Below, one piece after another: positions 11,812 through 23,637 of a stretch of 40,000 nt of DNA. The notes beneath the pieces were generated by a model. That model ran no database searches. It was given only the letters and a program-made list of their open reading frames with translations, and was not told where the DNA came from. The stretch's first letter is position 1; each line of letters begins with the position of its first letter. The translations under genes and the position numbers were made by a program. Origin of the DNA: Neocallimastix lanati (nom. inval.) (lineage: Eukaryota; Neocallimastigomycota; Neocallimastigomycetes; Neocallimastigales; Neocallimastigaceae); contig JACVTC010000008.1 of the NCBI GenBank assembly GCA_016946835.1, positions 85,001 to 125,000 of the forward strand, given 5' to 3'.

Positions 11812-14800
11812 ATGAGTTCTAATAAAGAAGATTCAGGCCTTATAATACTACCTTTAAAAAGAAAAATTGATACAATAATATCAAATATTAATAATGGTGA
11901 TACTATAGATCAAAATCCCTTTAGTCCAAAAGATGAACAATTTATTAAAAGGTTAGAGTCTTTTAAATCATCAACTTGGTATCTAAAGCCAGAACGTCTA
12001 AATTCGTTAGAATGTGCACTTCATGGATGGAGAAACATTTCAGAAAATAAATTAGAATGTAATGAATGTAAAGCTCGTTTAATAATTACCATTAATTTAA
12101 ATGATAAGGATATTGGTAATTATAATATTATTTTCTTATTTAAAATAAAAAATTCAATTATATATATATATGTATATAATATTTAATCTTGCATTTATTA
12201 AAAATTAAAATAAAAGAGTATAAAAAATATAAATAATATTTTTTTTATTAAAAAAAAAAAATTATATAATATAATTATCATAATTAGTTGATTCCAAATT
12301 TATAGAGAAATATCATAAACAATTGAATTTATCACATGCGAAAAGTTGTAAAATGCATTGGCAATCTTGCAATGGTATGAAATTTTTTGAAATTTATAAA
12401 TATTTTTTATTATTATTTTATTTTTTTTTTTTTATTTATTGAATTTATTATAATTTATTTAAATATCAATAATTAATTTTTAAATAATATAAGAATCAAT
12501 ATACCGCTTCCCAACACTTCCATCTGTTCAAGCATTTAAGTTTTTTAAAATTAGAATAAATTCATTACTTAGTATAAATGAATTCTTACCAAAAATAAAA
12601 AAGCCTGTTACTTTTGTAAATATCTGTGAAATGAATATTAAAATTTAATTAATTATTATTAAATGATAAAAATTATTAATGAAGGATATTTTTTTATTTT
12701 ATTTTATTTTTTATCATAATATAATTAATTACTTTTTTTATGTTTAACAATAAGGATGAAAAAAAATTAGAAATGTTAATATCCATTTTAGATTTACCAA
12801 AAACATATTCAAAAGAAATTATCGAAATTGCAATTTATTTATCAATTTTTGGTTGGCAAGGTCATACAATTAATGAAAGAGGATATATACAATGCTTATT
12901 TTGTAGAAGATTAGTAGGACTTTGGAATTTTGCAAATCTTAATCATCCAAATAATAAACTAAAAGATATGACAGGAACAACCGAATTTAGTAAACGTCCT
13001 TGGCATAATATTAATTTAAAGAGATTAAACGAAATATTATCAAAAAGAAAAGCCAATGAGGATATTGAGAATTCAAATAAAAAAATGAGAATTGAAGAAG
13101 GTGATAGTTCTAAATTAGAAAAAGAAGAAATTTCATCAATTGAAAATAAAGAAAATTCTAATAATAATACCCAAGTAAATAATGAAAATTCAGTATCTTC
13201 CAATAATTATGATAGTAAAAAAAATGATAACAATGAAAAAGTAAGTCAGTAGTCCCTAGTCACTTTAAAATAAATATTAATAAATAAATATAATTTAAAT
13301 ATATATATATATTATAAAGTTGCTATAATTTTTTATTATATTATTAAAAAAAAGAAAAAAAGAAAAAATTAATAATATAAATATATATATATTTCTTTAT
13401 ATGTGTATCTTAAAGGAAAAAATAAAATCAAATAACAATTCATTAGATGTCACAAGTAATGAAGTATCATCACTATCAACTTCATTAATTGTAAATCCAA
13501 GTGTAGAAACAATAAGTATATCAGATTATACAAAAGCAAATTCAGAAATTGGTCATCAAATAGAGTTACAAGATGATACGGAATCATCAAAATTTCAAAA
13601 CCAAAATGAAAAGAAAGATGATGATGTTACATTTATCTCAAATGAAAATAATAATGAAATTGGTGATATTACAAGAATGGAAGAAATAATTGGCACTCAA
13701 AGAAAAGACATTAATGAAATTATTAAAAAGCATGAAGTAGTACTAAATAACTCATTTTCTACTATATTAGAAGAAAATTCAATATCCTCTACTACTGATA
13801 ATAATGAAAAGGAAAATAATGAAAAAGTTGAAAACAATATAAGTAATAAAAATAATGAAGAAAAAGTTGAAGAGGATATAAAAAATAATATAAAAATTGT
13901 TCCAATGTCAAAATCAAAAACAATTAGATTAAAGGTTTTAAAGGATAATTTACAAAATGATTCAAACAAGAATAATGATATTAATATTTCTAATGAAATA
14001 GTTACTCCTGAGAATGGTGAACAAAAAGAACATATCAATGAAATTGGACGAATCCAAACTGAATTAAATAGTAATAATAATGAAAATAATAATGAAAATA
14101 ATAATGAAAATAATAATGAAGATAATAATGAAAATAATTATGAAAATAATAATGAAAATAATAATGAAAATAATAATGAAAATAATAATGAAAATAATAA
14201 TGAAAATAATAATGAAAATAATAATGAAAATAGTAATGAAGATAATAATGAAAATAATAATGAAGATAATAATGATAGGAATAGTGAAAGTAAAGAAGAA
14301 GAAACAAATTTTAAACAAATGATTAAAAGTGATAATAACATTTTAGAAAAAAAACATTCTGATGAAAATAATAAAGATAAAAAAGATTTGAAAGAAGTTA
14401 AAACCAATTCTGAAATATTAAATAAAATAGAAAAAGAAAATAGAGATGATCCAATTCATGATGTATTGGGTGATAATTTTGTTGAGTTAAAAAGTATTAA
14501 AAATAATTTAACAAAAAATATTTATGTAAATAATAATGATAATAATATTAACGAAGTAAATACTAAAAATGAAATAAAAAATGAAATAAATCAAGAATCA
14601 ATAAATATTGGAAAACAAACTTCAATTGGAAAGGAACATGTAACTGAAATAATAGATACAAAATTAAATATGGTACATGAATTAGAAGAAAATGAAATAG
14701 ATACCAGATCAAATATGATACATGAAATCGAAGAAGATATAAAAGATACAAAATCAAATGAAGTACATGAAATAGAAGAAGATATAATAGATACCAAATC

Positions 14801-17800
14801 AGGTATGGTGCATGAAATAGAAGAAGATGTAATAGATAGTAAATCAGGTATGGTGCATGAAATAGAAGAAGATGTAATAGATAGTAAATCAGGTATGGTG
14901 CATGAAATAGAAGAAGATATAATAGATAGTAAATCAGGTATGGTGCATGAAATAGAAGAAGATGTAATGAACATAGAATCAAATGTGGTACATGAAATAG
15001 AAGAAAATGATAATAAGAACTCAATGAATATTGATGCAAAAACTATATTTTCTGTAAATGAAAATAATATAAGTAATACAAATGAAAATAATAATATCGA
15101 AACTTTAACAATTGAGTCTATATCAGAATCAGAATCAGAATCAGATTCCAATTCAAAGTCTGATTCTGATCCTGAATTTGAATCTGAATCTGGTTCTGAA
15201 TCTGGTTCTGAATTGAAATCCGAGTCTAAACAAGAATGGGAGTCTAAATCCGATTCTGAATCAAAATTAGAAACAAAACAAGAACATGATTCTGAGTCAG
15301 CATCTGAATTAGAATACGAATCTATACAAGAACATAAATCTGAGTTTGATTATGAATTAAAATCCGAATCTATGCAAGAACATGAATCTGAGTTTGATTA
15401 TGAATTAAAATCTGAATCAGTTTCTGAATCAGATTCTGAGTCAAAATTCTTTATTGGAAAAGAGCATGAATCTAAATCTATTTTTGAATCAGATTCTGAA
15501 TCAAAATCCGAAATTAAACGAGAACATAAATATGATTCTGTTTCTGACTCTGAATCTGAATCTGAATCTGAATCTGAATCTGAATCTGAATCTGAATCTG
15601 AACCTGAATCTGAACCTGAACCTGAATCACAATCCAAATCTAAGAAAGAACATGAATCTGTTTCTGTTACTGAATCTGATCCTGAATCTAAACCAATATC
15701 CAATCAAAAATCTGAAATTAAACAAGAAAATGAACCATCATCAAAACCTGAAATTAAACAGGAACATGAGTCTAAATCAAAATCTGAAACTAAACAAGAA
15801 CATGAGTCTGAATCAAAATCTGAAATTAAACGAGAACATGACTCTGAATTAAAATCTGAATCAAAATCTGAACTTCAATCTGAACCAAAATCTGAATCAC
15901 AATTTGAATCAAAATTTAATATAAAATCAGAATTAAAATCTGAAATTAAGCAAAAACATGAGTCTGAATCAAAATTTGAACCGCAATCAGAATTAAAATC
16001 AGAATTAAAATCAGAATTAAAATCAGAATTAAAATCAGAATTAAAATCAGAAATTAAGAAAGAAGATAAATCTGAACCGAAATCTGAATTAAAATTAGAA
16101 AATGAATCAAAATTAACGATCCACACAGAACTTAAATCTAAAACTGAACAAAAAGTAATTATTAAGTCAGAACTTGATGACGAAAAGAAATCTTTAAAAA
16201 TTAATGAAAATATAATATCAAACAAAAATGATGAAAAAAGTGATAATGATAATGATGATAATAGTGGTGATAATGACATAATAATGGTACCCGTTAAAAA
16301 TGATCCAATGGAGGTAGATAATCCAGAAATTGAAAATAAAATTAGAAATAATAATAATCAAAATAATAATGAAGCCATTAATATACATAAAGAGAGTCAT
16401 TCAGAAGACATTATGTTATCAGAAAAAACCAATGAGAATCAAACTTTAGATGAAAGTAGTACTATTGTTTTAAGTTTTGCTGAAAAAAGAAAACCAAAAG
16501 ATCGTTTTAAAATCATTAAAATCAAAGAAGAAAATCAACAGGAAGATACTATAATAAAGGATACTAATGATGAAATGAAAGTTGAATTGGCAACAGTAGA
16601 TAGTAATAAAATAAATGTTTCTAAACAGAATTTATATCCAACAATTGAAAAAAGTTTGGATAAATATAATGTTTCTACTAATATAAGAGAAACAGTAAAA
16701 AGTATTTACCCCAAAATTGATGAAACTATGGATGAATTCAATGATAGTAATAATATAAAAGAACCGGTACAAAGTATTTATCCAAAAATTGATATTGAAC
16801 ACGAAAGTATTAACCAAAATACGGAATCAAAAGTTAAAGAAGAAACTTACAATGTAATATCTGAGGAAACTAACGAAAAAACGGAGATGTTAATTGATGA
16901 GGATAACTATCCCGAAGAAGAAAAGAAATATATTATACAAGAAGTAGGTATTCATGCAATATCTGATGACGATGATGATGAAATTCATATTGAAGAAGAA
17001 AATAGTGATGATAATAATATTGAAAATATTGAAGATCATCATAATAAATCAGAATCAGCATCTAATAATAAAATTGGAAATATTGAAAATCATAGTGATG
17101 ATTCTGAATCTGAAGATGATAATAATGTTGAAAAAATTGAAGATCGTAGTGATGAATTTGAATCTGAATCTGAAAACGATAATAATGTTGAAAATATTGA
17201 AGATCGAAGTGATGAATCAGAATCAGAATCAGAATCAGATGATAAAGAAAATAATGCTGAAAAAGTTGAAAATCATAGTGATGTATCTAAATCTGAATCT
17301 GATAATAAAGAAAATAATGCTGAAAAAATTGAAGATTATAGTGATGTATCAGAATCAGAATCAGATGATAAAGAAAATAATGCTGAAAAAATTGAAAATC
17401 ATAGTGATGTATCTAAATCTGAATCTGATAATAAAGAAAATAATGCTGAAAAAATTGAAGATCATAGTGATGTATCAGAATCAGAATCAGAATCAGATGA
17501 TAAAGAAAATAATGCTGAAAAAATTGAAAATCATAGTGATGTATCTAAATCTGAATCTGATAATAAAGATAATAATGCTGAAAAAATTGAAGATCATAGT
17601 GATATATCTGAATCTGAATCTAAATCTAATGATAAAGATAATAATACTCAAAAAATTGAAGATTATAGTGATATATCTGAATCTAAAGATGCTAATAATG
17701 TTGAAAATATTGAAGATCTTAGTGATGAATTAGAATCAGAATCAGAATCAGAATCAGATGATAAAGATAATAACGCTGAAAAAATTGAAGATCATAGTGA

Positions 17801-20800
17801 TGTATCTGAATCTGAAGATGCTAATAATGTTGAAAATATTGAAGATCATAGTGATGAATCAGAATCAGAATCAGAATTAGAATCAGATGATAAAGGTAAT
17901 AATGCTGAAAAAATTGAAGATCATAGTGATATATCTGAATCTGAAGATGCTAATAATGTTGAAAAAATTGAAGATCATAGTGATGAATCTGAATCTGAAG
18001 ATGCTAATAATGTTGAAAAAATTGAAGATCATAGTGATGAATCTGAATCTGAAGATGCTAATAATGTTGAAAAAATTGAAGATCATAGTGATGAATCTGA
18101 ATCTGAAGATGCTAATAATGTTGAAAAAATTGAAGATCATAGTGATGAATCTGAATCTGAAGATGCTAATAATGTTGAAAAAATTGAAGATCATAGTGAT
18201 GAATCTGAATCTGAAGATGCTAATAATGTTGAAAAAATTGAAGATCATAGTGATGAATCTGAATTAGAATTTGAATCAGATAATAAAGATAATAATGCTG
18301 AAAAAATTGAAGATCATAGTGATGTATCTGAATATGAAGATGCTAATAATACTGAAAAAATTGAAGATCATGTTGATGAATCTGAATATGAATCAGATAA
18401 TAAAGATAATAATGCTGAAAAAATTAAAGATCATAGTGATGAATCAGAATCAGAATCAGAATCTGATGATAAAGATAATAATGCTGAACAAATTGAAGAT
18501 CATAGTGATGTATCTGAATATGAAGATGCTAATAATACTGAAAAAATTGAAGTTCATAGTGATGAATCAGAATCAGAATCTGAATCAAATGATAAAGATA
18601 ATAATACTGAAAAAATAGAAGATCATGTTGATGAATCTGAATCTGAGGATGATAATAATGTTCAAGGTATTGAAGATCATATTGATGAATCTGAAGAAGA
18701 TGAAATTATTAGTGATAGGGATGAAGATTTTTCAGAATCAAAAGAAGATGAACTTGAAATTTATGATCAATTAAGCAATGAAAAAAGAATAGATGAAGAT
18801 CCTCATGAAATATTTTCAGATGATGAAGAACATTCAAGTGAACTTTCTGGTGATGAAAATTTCGGTAATCATGATTATGATAGTAATCTAAGCGATGATA
18901 ATGTCAATATTGATGAAATTATTAGTGATAATGAAAGAGATATTAGTGACCTTGAAAGTATAAATGATGATGAAAGTAATAGTGATAATGGTAGCGATAT
19001 GGATATCAAAACTGAAAGGGAAAATAGAAATATAAATAGAAATGGTCGTGCTCATGAAATAAGAATGAATCATTATATAATTCATCCTAAACATAAAACT
19101 CAAAATGTCGATGACAGTGAAAATAATATTTCAGAAGAAAGAGAAACCGATTACTCAGAGGAAAGTTCTTATTTAAATGATGAATTAGAAGATTTTGAAA
19201 AAGATCAAGATAATAATAATAATAATAATTATATTCAAAATAATGAAAATTCAGATTCATCAAATAACAACATTGATAATGAAAATGAAGATGAAGAAAT
19301 GGAAAATTATAATAATAATTCATTATTCCAAAAAAATAGTTCATTATACCATAAAGTTTCATTATATGACAATGATGAGGAATTTAGTGATAAAGACAAT
19401 TTAAATGACAATGAATATATGATTTATAATAGACAAAATTCTTTATATCAACAAAGCAATGATTCTACTGATAGTGTAATTATTATTGGTGATAGTTCTG
19501 ATAATAAGGTATCTGAAGAAGAATTATCAGATAATAGTAGTAATGAAGAAAATGATTATTCTGAAGATATAACCTATAATAATATAAATCAACAAGAAAT
19601 GATTCCACAACCTAATCAAATAAATAATATAAATGATGATAATAGAAAAGATAATGAGGATGATTATGCTGTTGATAGTGATAGTGATAATGATTCTATT
19701 AATGAAAGAGAGATATTTCAAAATAGTTTTCATGAAGATAAAGATGATGATGAAATTTTAGATATGACAGTAGATACACCGATGTTATTAAATGTTTCAA
19801 GCAGCTTCAATAATGGTGATGATAGCAATGATGATAATGATGGTAATGATACGATATTATTTTCAAATAGTTACATGGAAGAAAAAGAAGAAGAAAGTAA
19901 TTTTGATAGTAAAGATGAAGTTGAATCAAAAGATGATAGCTTTATTGATGAGGATAAAACAAAAAACAAAATTAGTAATGAAAAATATATGGATAATAAT
20001 AATAATAGTAATATTGATAATAATGTTAGTGATAATAATGAAAGTGATATCAATGATAGTGATGCAACAAAACACAATGATGAGGAAGAAATTCAGGAAC
20101 AAATTATAAATGATGATACCAATAATATAAATATATTAGAAAATCAAAATACAGATAGTATAATATTAGATTTAAGTTCTGAAACGGAAAATAAATCTCA
20201 ACATTTTGTTTCATTAATAGATATTAATCCTTCATTATTTGAAATTAAATCCCCGAATACACAAAATAATAACTATCATAATAATAGTGATTATGATAAC
20301 AATAATGGCGATAATGACAATAATAATAATGAAAATGATAACAATGATAATATTGATAACAATGATAACAATAATAACGATGATAACGATGATAACGATG
20401 ATAATGATAATAATATCATTGATGATTCAAATAGTGATACATTTTCAGAAAATAATATTAACCAAAAGAAAACGGAACAAAAAGAGAAGACAATAGAAAT
20501 TAAACCATTAGACGCTACTAGATTAAATGAAATTGTGGAAGATATGGAAGATGATACTCACTGTTTAAATATTGAAAAGGAACATAAATCTTATTGTCCA
20601 TGGATTTATAAAAGGAATGAACAAGGTAATCAATTACCAGGTTGGGAAATAACTATGAATGCTATTATAGCTTATTTAGATCCAAAACCAACAATAATAT
20701 TTTCTGAAAATAAAAAGAATTTTTCAATAAAAGATACCCATGATTTATTAAATCATATTAAATCAACCCTCTCCTTATCATCATCTGTTCAAAACTCATT

Positions 20801-20825
20801 ATCTAATAAAAGACAAAAACTTTAA
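11812..20825 (+). CDS. ZC3HC1: ZC3HC1/NIPA-like (C3HC zinc finger, Rsm1/Pml39 family) protein with a giant low-complexity insert, 2802 aa
   Basis: Five exons: 11812-12115, 12288-12374, 12494-12615, 12755-13240 and 13416-20825. Introns are GT-AG with agreeing phases, giving 2803 codons including TAA. Residues about 45-145 are the C3HC finger: [20 protein letters not shown]83-x2-C86, H118-x3-C122, then [10 protein letters not shown]. The second (Rsm1-type) module begins at about 172 with FGWQG, C218-x2-C221 and GLWNF. Its other half (H2723-x3-C2727, CPW, then [10 protein letters not shown]) lies only at the C-terminus, so about 2500 acidic Ser/Glu/Asn/Asp-rich repetitive residues separate its zinc ligands. 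Known relatives are about 330-500 aa: human ZC3HC1 and yeast Pml39 bind TPR/Mlp at the nuclear basket, and NIPA was also described as an SCF F-box-like subunit. The protein ends in a basic NKRQKL, a possible nuclear signal. Family assignment is firm; the function in this organism is inferred. Confidence 0.9.
14071..14280 (+). repeat. In-frame 12-nt array encoding N-E-N-N (residues about 552-621)
   Basis: Tandem GAAAATAATAAT units with a few GAT and TAT variants encode an Asn/Glu tract. The unit length is a multiple of three, so copy changes keep the frame. The array is also open in several shadow frames, which is why spurious ORFs appear on both strands here. Confidence 0.9.
14655..15014 (+). 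repeat. Eight 45-nt (15-aa) tandem repeats in the ZC3HC1-like gene
   Basis: A 15-residue unit recurs every 45 bases, with starts at 14655, 14700, 14745, 14790, 14835, 14880, 14925 and 14970. The consensus is [16 protein letters not shown]. The central copies are nearly identical at DNA level and the edge copies are diverged, as expected when unequal exchange renews the middle of an array. Confidence 0.9.
15121..16110 (+). repeat. Ser-Glu / Lys-Ser-Glu low-complexity tract
   Basis: Degenerate six-base GAATCT/GAATCA repeats encode runs of Ser-Glu, with interspersed K-S-E-(I/L)-K and Q-E-H-E-S segments (residues about 902-1230). Many S-x-x-E/D positions are potential casein kinase 2 sites. No folded domain is seen. 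Confidence 0.85.
17200..18660 (+). repeat. Higher-order acidic repeat array in the ZC3HC1-like gene
   Basis: Related units share the core NN-(A/V)-E-K-I-E-D-H-S-D followed by a variable SESES/SDDKDN spacer (residues about 1595-2080). Spacer length varies in steps of whole codons. The perfect 54-nt array (17946-18269) lies inside this block. Confidence 0.9.
17946..18269 (+). repeat. Six 54-nt (18-aa) near-perfect tandem repeats
   Basis: The 18-residue unit [18 protein letters not shown] occurs six times in a row, starting every 54 bases from 17946. As printed, the first five copies are identical at DNA level and the sixth changes only at its last codons. This points to very recent expansion or homogenisation within residues about 1844-1951. 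Confidence 0.95.
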
Positions 20826-21523
20826 AAAAAAAAAAAAAAGCAATAAATATAAAAATAAATAAATAAATGATTAATTATAATTATGATAATAGTAAATAAT
20901 TAACTATTCTAATTTTTATTTTTATTTATTTATTTATTTATTTGTTTATTTATCTATTTACTTTTATAAATTTCTATTATATATGAACATAAATTATATG
21001 CAATTTTTATATTTATATAGAATATAAATATTTGAATTTTTTTTTTCTTCTTAATTTTTATTTTTCATATTTATTGTATTTCTTTGTTTTTTTATTTATA
21101 TTTTTTATACTTATTTATATCTTTTTATTTTAAAAATGTATTCTTTTTCTTTTTTAAATGGCTATTAAAATAAATAATAATTATAAAAAAAAAAATATTA
21201 TATGCAATATCTATTTTTTAGAAATTAAATAAATTTATATTATAAATTTTTTTATGTATATATATATATAAAAAAAAAAAAGTATAAATAATAAAATTTA
21301 AATATCTTAATAATAATAATACTAATAAAATGATGCATATATTAATTTGAAATATATATATATTTTTTATTTTATATTTAATATTTAATATTTTTTATTT
21401 TATTTTATATTTTGTATCTTATTTTATATTTTGTATTTATATATTATATTTTATATTTTTATTGTTATTTTAATTATATAATATGTTAAAAATAACAAAA
21501 AAAAAAAAAAAAAAAAAAAATAC
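20826..21523. other. 3' flank of the ZC3HC1-like gene
   Basis: A/T-rich, with homopolymers, TTTA repeats and a long A run at about 21498-21520. AATAAA-type hexamers occur just after the stop but are too common in this sequence to mark a polyadenylation site. No gene is seen. Confidence 0.6.
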
Positions 21524-21570
21524 GAGAATAATAATAAAAGAAAGAAAGAAATAAAAATTAATATTAAAAA

Positions 21571-21589
21571 ATAAAAAAAAAAAAAAAAA
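21571..21589 (-). terminator. RNA polymerase III T-run terminator, SRP RNA copy 1
   Basis: An almost uninterrupted T run on the minus strand directly after CGAACGAA, at the same place as in copy 2. Simple T runs terminate Pol III. Confidence 0.65.
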
Positions 21590-21881
21590 TTCGTTCGATA
21601 ACTATTACTATAAGCAGATTTAGTCACTTACTCAAGCCAGCTATCTCAATCACCGTACTAAGCGAGTGGTTTTCGCTGCTCTGTTACCAGCCTCACGCGT
21701 TGCCCACTTCGTTAATAACCTTGTCAAAGGACCTACATCCCTCAACGAATGTTAACTCAGTACTTGAATAAGACCGACTCTCTACATAAGTAGAAACCTA
21801 AATCACTATCTTATAGCTCACACCGTTCTACTTTCAGTTGCTCAGAAGTTTAGCTTACAGGTTAACACCACCTAACCCAAC
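21584..21881 (-). ncRNA. SRP (7SL) RNA gene, copy 1
   Basis: The RNA component of the signal recognition particle, which targets nascent secretory and membrane proteins to the ER. Reading leftward from 21881, the Alu domain shows a GGTTA stem around GGTGGTG closed by TAACC, followed by the conserved TGTAA turn. The S domain shows a helix-6 GNAR tetraloop (GAAG) and the helix-8 signature CTG-GTAA-CAG-AGCAG followed by CGAAAACC. The 298-base length is usual for eukaryotic SRP RNA. The ends are estimates: the 5' end is placed about 27 bases after the TATA-like box and the 3' end at the start of the T run. It differs from copy 2 at two positions. Confidence 0.85.
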
Positions 21882-21901
21882 TGATATATGGAATTGAAAC
21901 T

Positions 21902-21914
21902 AATTATATATAAA
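21902..21914 (-). promoter_or_regulatory. TATA-like element upstream of SRP RNA copy 1
   Basis: TTTATATATAATT on the minus strand, about 20-33 bases before the inferred 5' end. Some fungal SRP RNA genes (fission yeast) use such an upstream TATA for RNA polymerase III. The same element is conserved at copy 2, although TA-rich sequence is common here. Confidence 0.5.
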
Positions 21915-22071
21915 CAGCTTTATTTTGATTCTATTCATTTTTTATGGATATATTTATTTTCTTGATGATTGGATATACTTTTTTAAATCATATAAAATTC
22001 TATTCAACTAAATAATTTTTATATTTATTTTAATATCTGTTACACAAGCATTTCATTTTTTTTTTAGGTAA

Positions 22072-22072
<1 letters not shown>

Positions 22073-22130
<58 letters not shown>
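22073..22130. repeat. (AAAT)n microsatellite
   Basis: About 14 uninterrupted tetranucleotide copies in non-coding sequence. Confidence 0.9.
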
Positions 22131-22790
22131 GAAATTCTTTTGCTATATAAAAAAAGTTCAATTCTTTATAGATATATGAATCTGGTTATATAAATATGTG
22201 AATTGTTTTTATTATAATTTTTCTTAAACTAATTTTATAATACTTTACTAAGAATGATATTGGCATATATCCATAAAATTCAGGATTTGTAGAAAAAATA
22301 TTGAATCTAAATAGTAAATAAAATATATTATTTAAAAAGTATAACGATTATTATAATAATTATACTTAAATAATAAAAAATTCATAAATTTAATATTAAT
22401 GTTTGCTGATTTAATTTTGTTTTTAATTCGCATAATCTTATTCATTTATTAATTAACTTTTGGATATGTTGAAAAAAAAGATACAATGTATCCTTTTTTT
22501 TTTTTTTTTTTTTTTTCTATTTTTTGTCAATATCTATATGGAATTAAAATTACTAATTTAAAGTATGTTTAGGATAAAGAATTAAAATTACTAATTAAAA
22601 ATTTGTTTACGAATAGAAATCTTAGATATAACCAAATATAAAAGATCCTTATGAATAATTTTATGAATAATATTATAGACAAAGATAAAAATTTTAAAAA
22701 TAGTTAATAATATATATATATTAATTAAAATAATAATCATTAATTATTAAATTATAAAATATTACAAATAATATAACAAAAAATACAGAA

Positions 22791-23290
22791 ATAAATAATA
22801 AATAATAAATAATAAATAATAAATAATAAATAATAAATAATAAATAATAAATAATAAATAATAAATAATAAATAATAAATAATAAATAATAAATAATAAA
22901 TAATAAATAATAAATAATAAATAATAAATAATAAATAATAAATAATAAAAAATAAATAATAAATAATAAATAATAAATAATAAATAATAAAAAATAAATA
23001 ATAAATAATAAATAATAAATAATAAATAATAAATAATAAATAATAAATAATAAATAATAAATAATAAATAATAAATAATAAATAATAAATAATAAATAAT
23101 AAATAATAAATAATAAATAATAAATAATAAATAATAAATAATAAATAATAAATAATAAATAATAAATAATAAATAATAAATAATAAATAATAAATAATAA
23201 ATAATAAATAATAAATAATAAATAATAATAAATAAATAATAAATAATAAATAATAAATAATAAATAATAAATAATAAATAATAAATAATA
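22791..23290. repeat. Heptanucleotide (TAAATAA)n array, about 70 copies
   Basis: About 500 bases of a seven-base unit, with phase slips or variants only near 22949, 22989 and 23225. Every plus-strand unit contains AATAAA. The array lies about 350 bases upstream of the ACBP start. Confidence 0.95.
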
Positions 23291-23637
23291 GATATATATA
23301 AATAAATATTATTAATAGTAAATAATAAAATAATAAATAATTAATACTTTATATAAACAAAGTAACATTAATAATTATTAGTAATTATTACTGACTACTT
23401 TTCATTTTTTTTTTATTGATTAATATATAATATATACATTATAAAATAATAAATAAAGTTTATTAATTTATATAGTTTCATTTTATTCGTTAATATACAT
23501 TGATTTAATTAATAATTATTCTACCAAAAAAAAAAAGTAAAATCATTATAAAATTGAAAATTAATAAGTGAATACAATAAATAAAAATTTCAAAATATTT
23601 TGTCATTAAATATTTAGAATATTTATTTTAAATCAAG

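Larger units (their letters stand above)
21524..21985 (-). repeat. Left arm of a long inverted repeat carrying an SRP RNA gene
   Basis: This arm is the reverse complement of 27075-27535. The RNA gene aligns without gaps to the T run with two differences (21821 and 21728). About 56 bases of 5' flank are identical, and about 56 bases beyond the T run match. Further out, similarity falls to roughly three quarters and then disappears. About 5.1 kb separates the arms. Confidence 0.95.
21986..23637. other. Intergenic region between SRP RNA copy 1 and the ACBP gene
   Basis: Consists largely of two simple-repeat arrays (22073-22130 and 22791-23290), a T run at about 22492-22516 and A/T-rich filler. 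No gene was found. The last 300 bases are the probable promoter and leader of the ACBP gene. Confidence 0.6.

Noticed and set aside
12740-13252. Separate small genes at 11812-12186, 12740-13252 and 13401-20825
   Set aside because: Splice donors and acceptors join them in phase, together with two exons between 12288 and 12615, into one protein that matches the ZC3HC1 family in order. They are exons of one gene.
14035-14407. ORFs in other frames and on the opposite strand over the repeat arrays, with Ile/Phe- or Tyr/His-rich products
   Set aside because: They arise because 12- and 54-base repeats are open in several frames. The products are simple-sequence translations with no start context or domain.
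17200-18660. CRISPR-like or satellite array
   Set aside because: The repeats are in frame inside a continuous coding region and there are no unique spacers; the organism is a eukaryote.
280-20825. TPR/Mlp-type nuclear basket protein next to its partner ZC3HC1
   Set aside because: The size and coiled-coil nature are tempting, but I see none of the sequence I would expect at a TPR/Mlp N-terminus, and neighbouring genes in eukaryotes are rarely functionally linked. A profile search would decide it.
21584-21881. Terminal inverted repeats of a transposon spanning 21524-27535
   Set aside because: The arms are SRP RNA genes with their flanks; no target-site duplication is visible and the interior carries host genes, not a transposase.
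22791-23290. Telomere-like or centromeric repeat
   Set aside because: TAAATAA does not resemble any telomere unit, the array is internal, short and between genes, and there is no G-rich strand.
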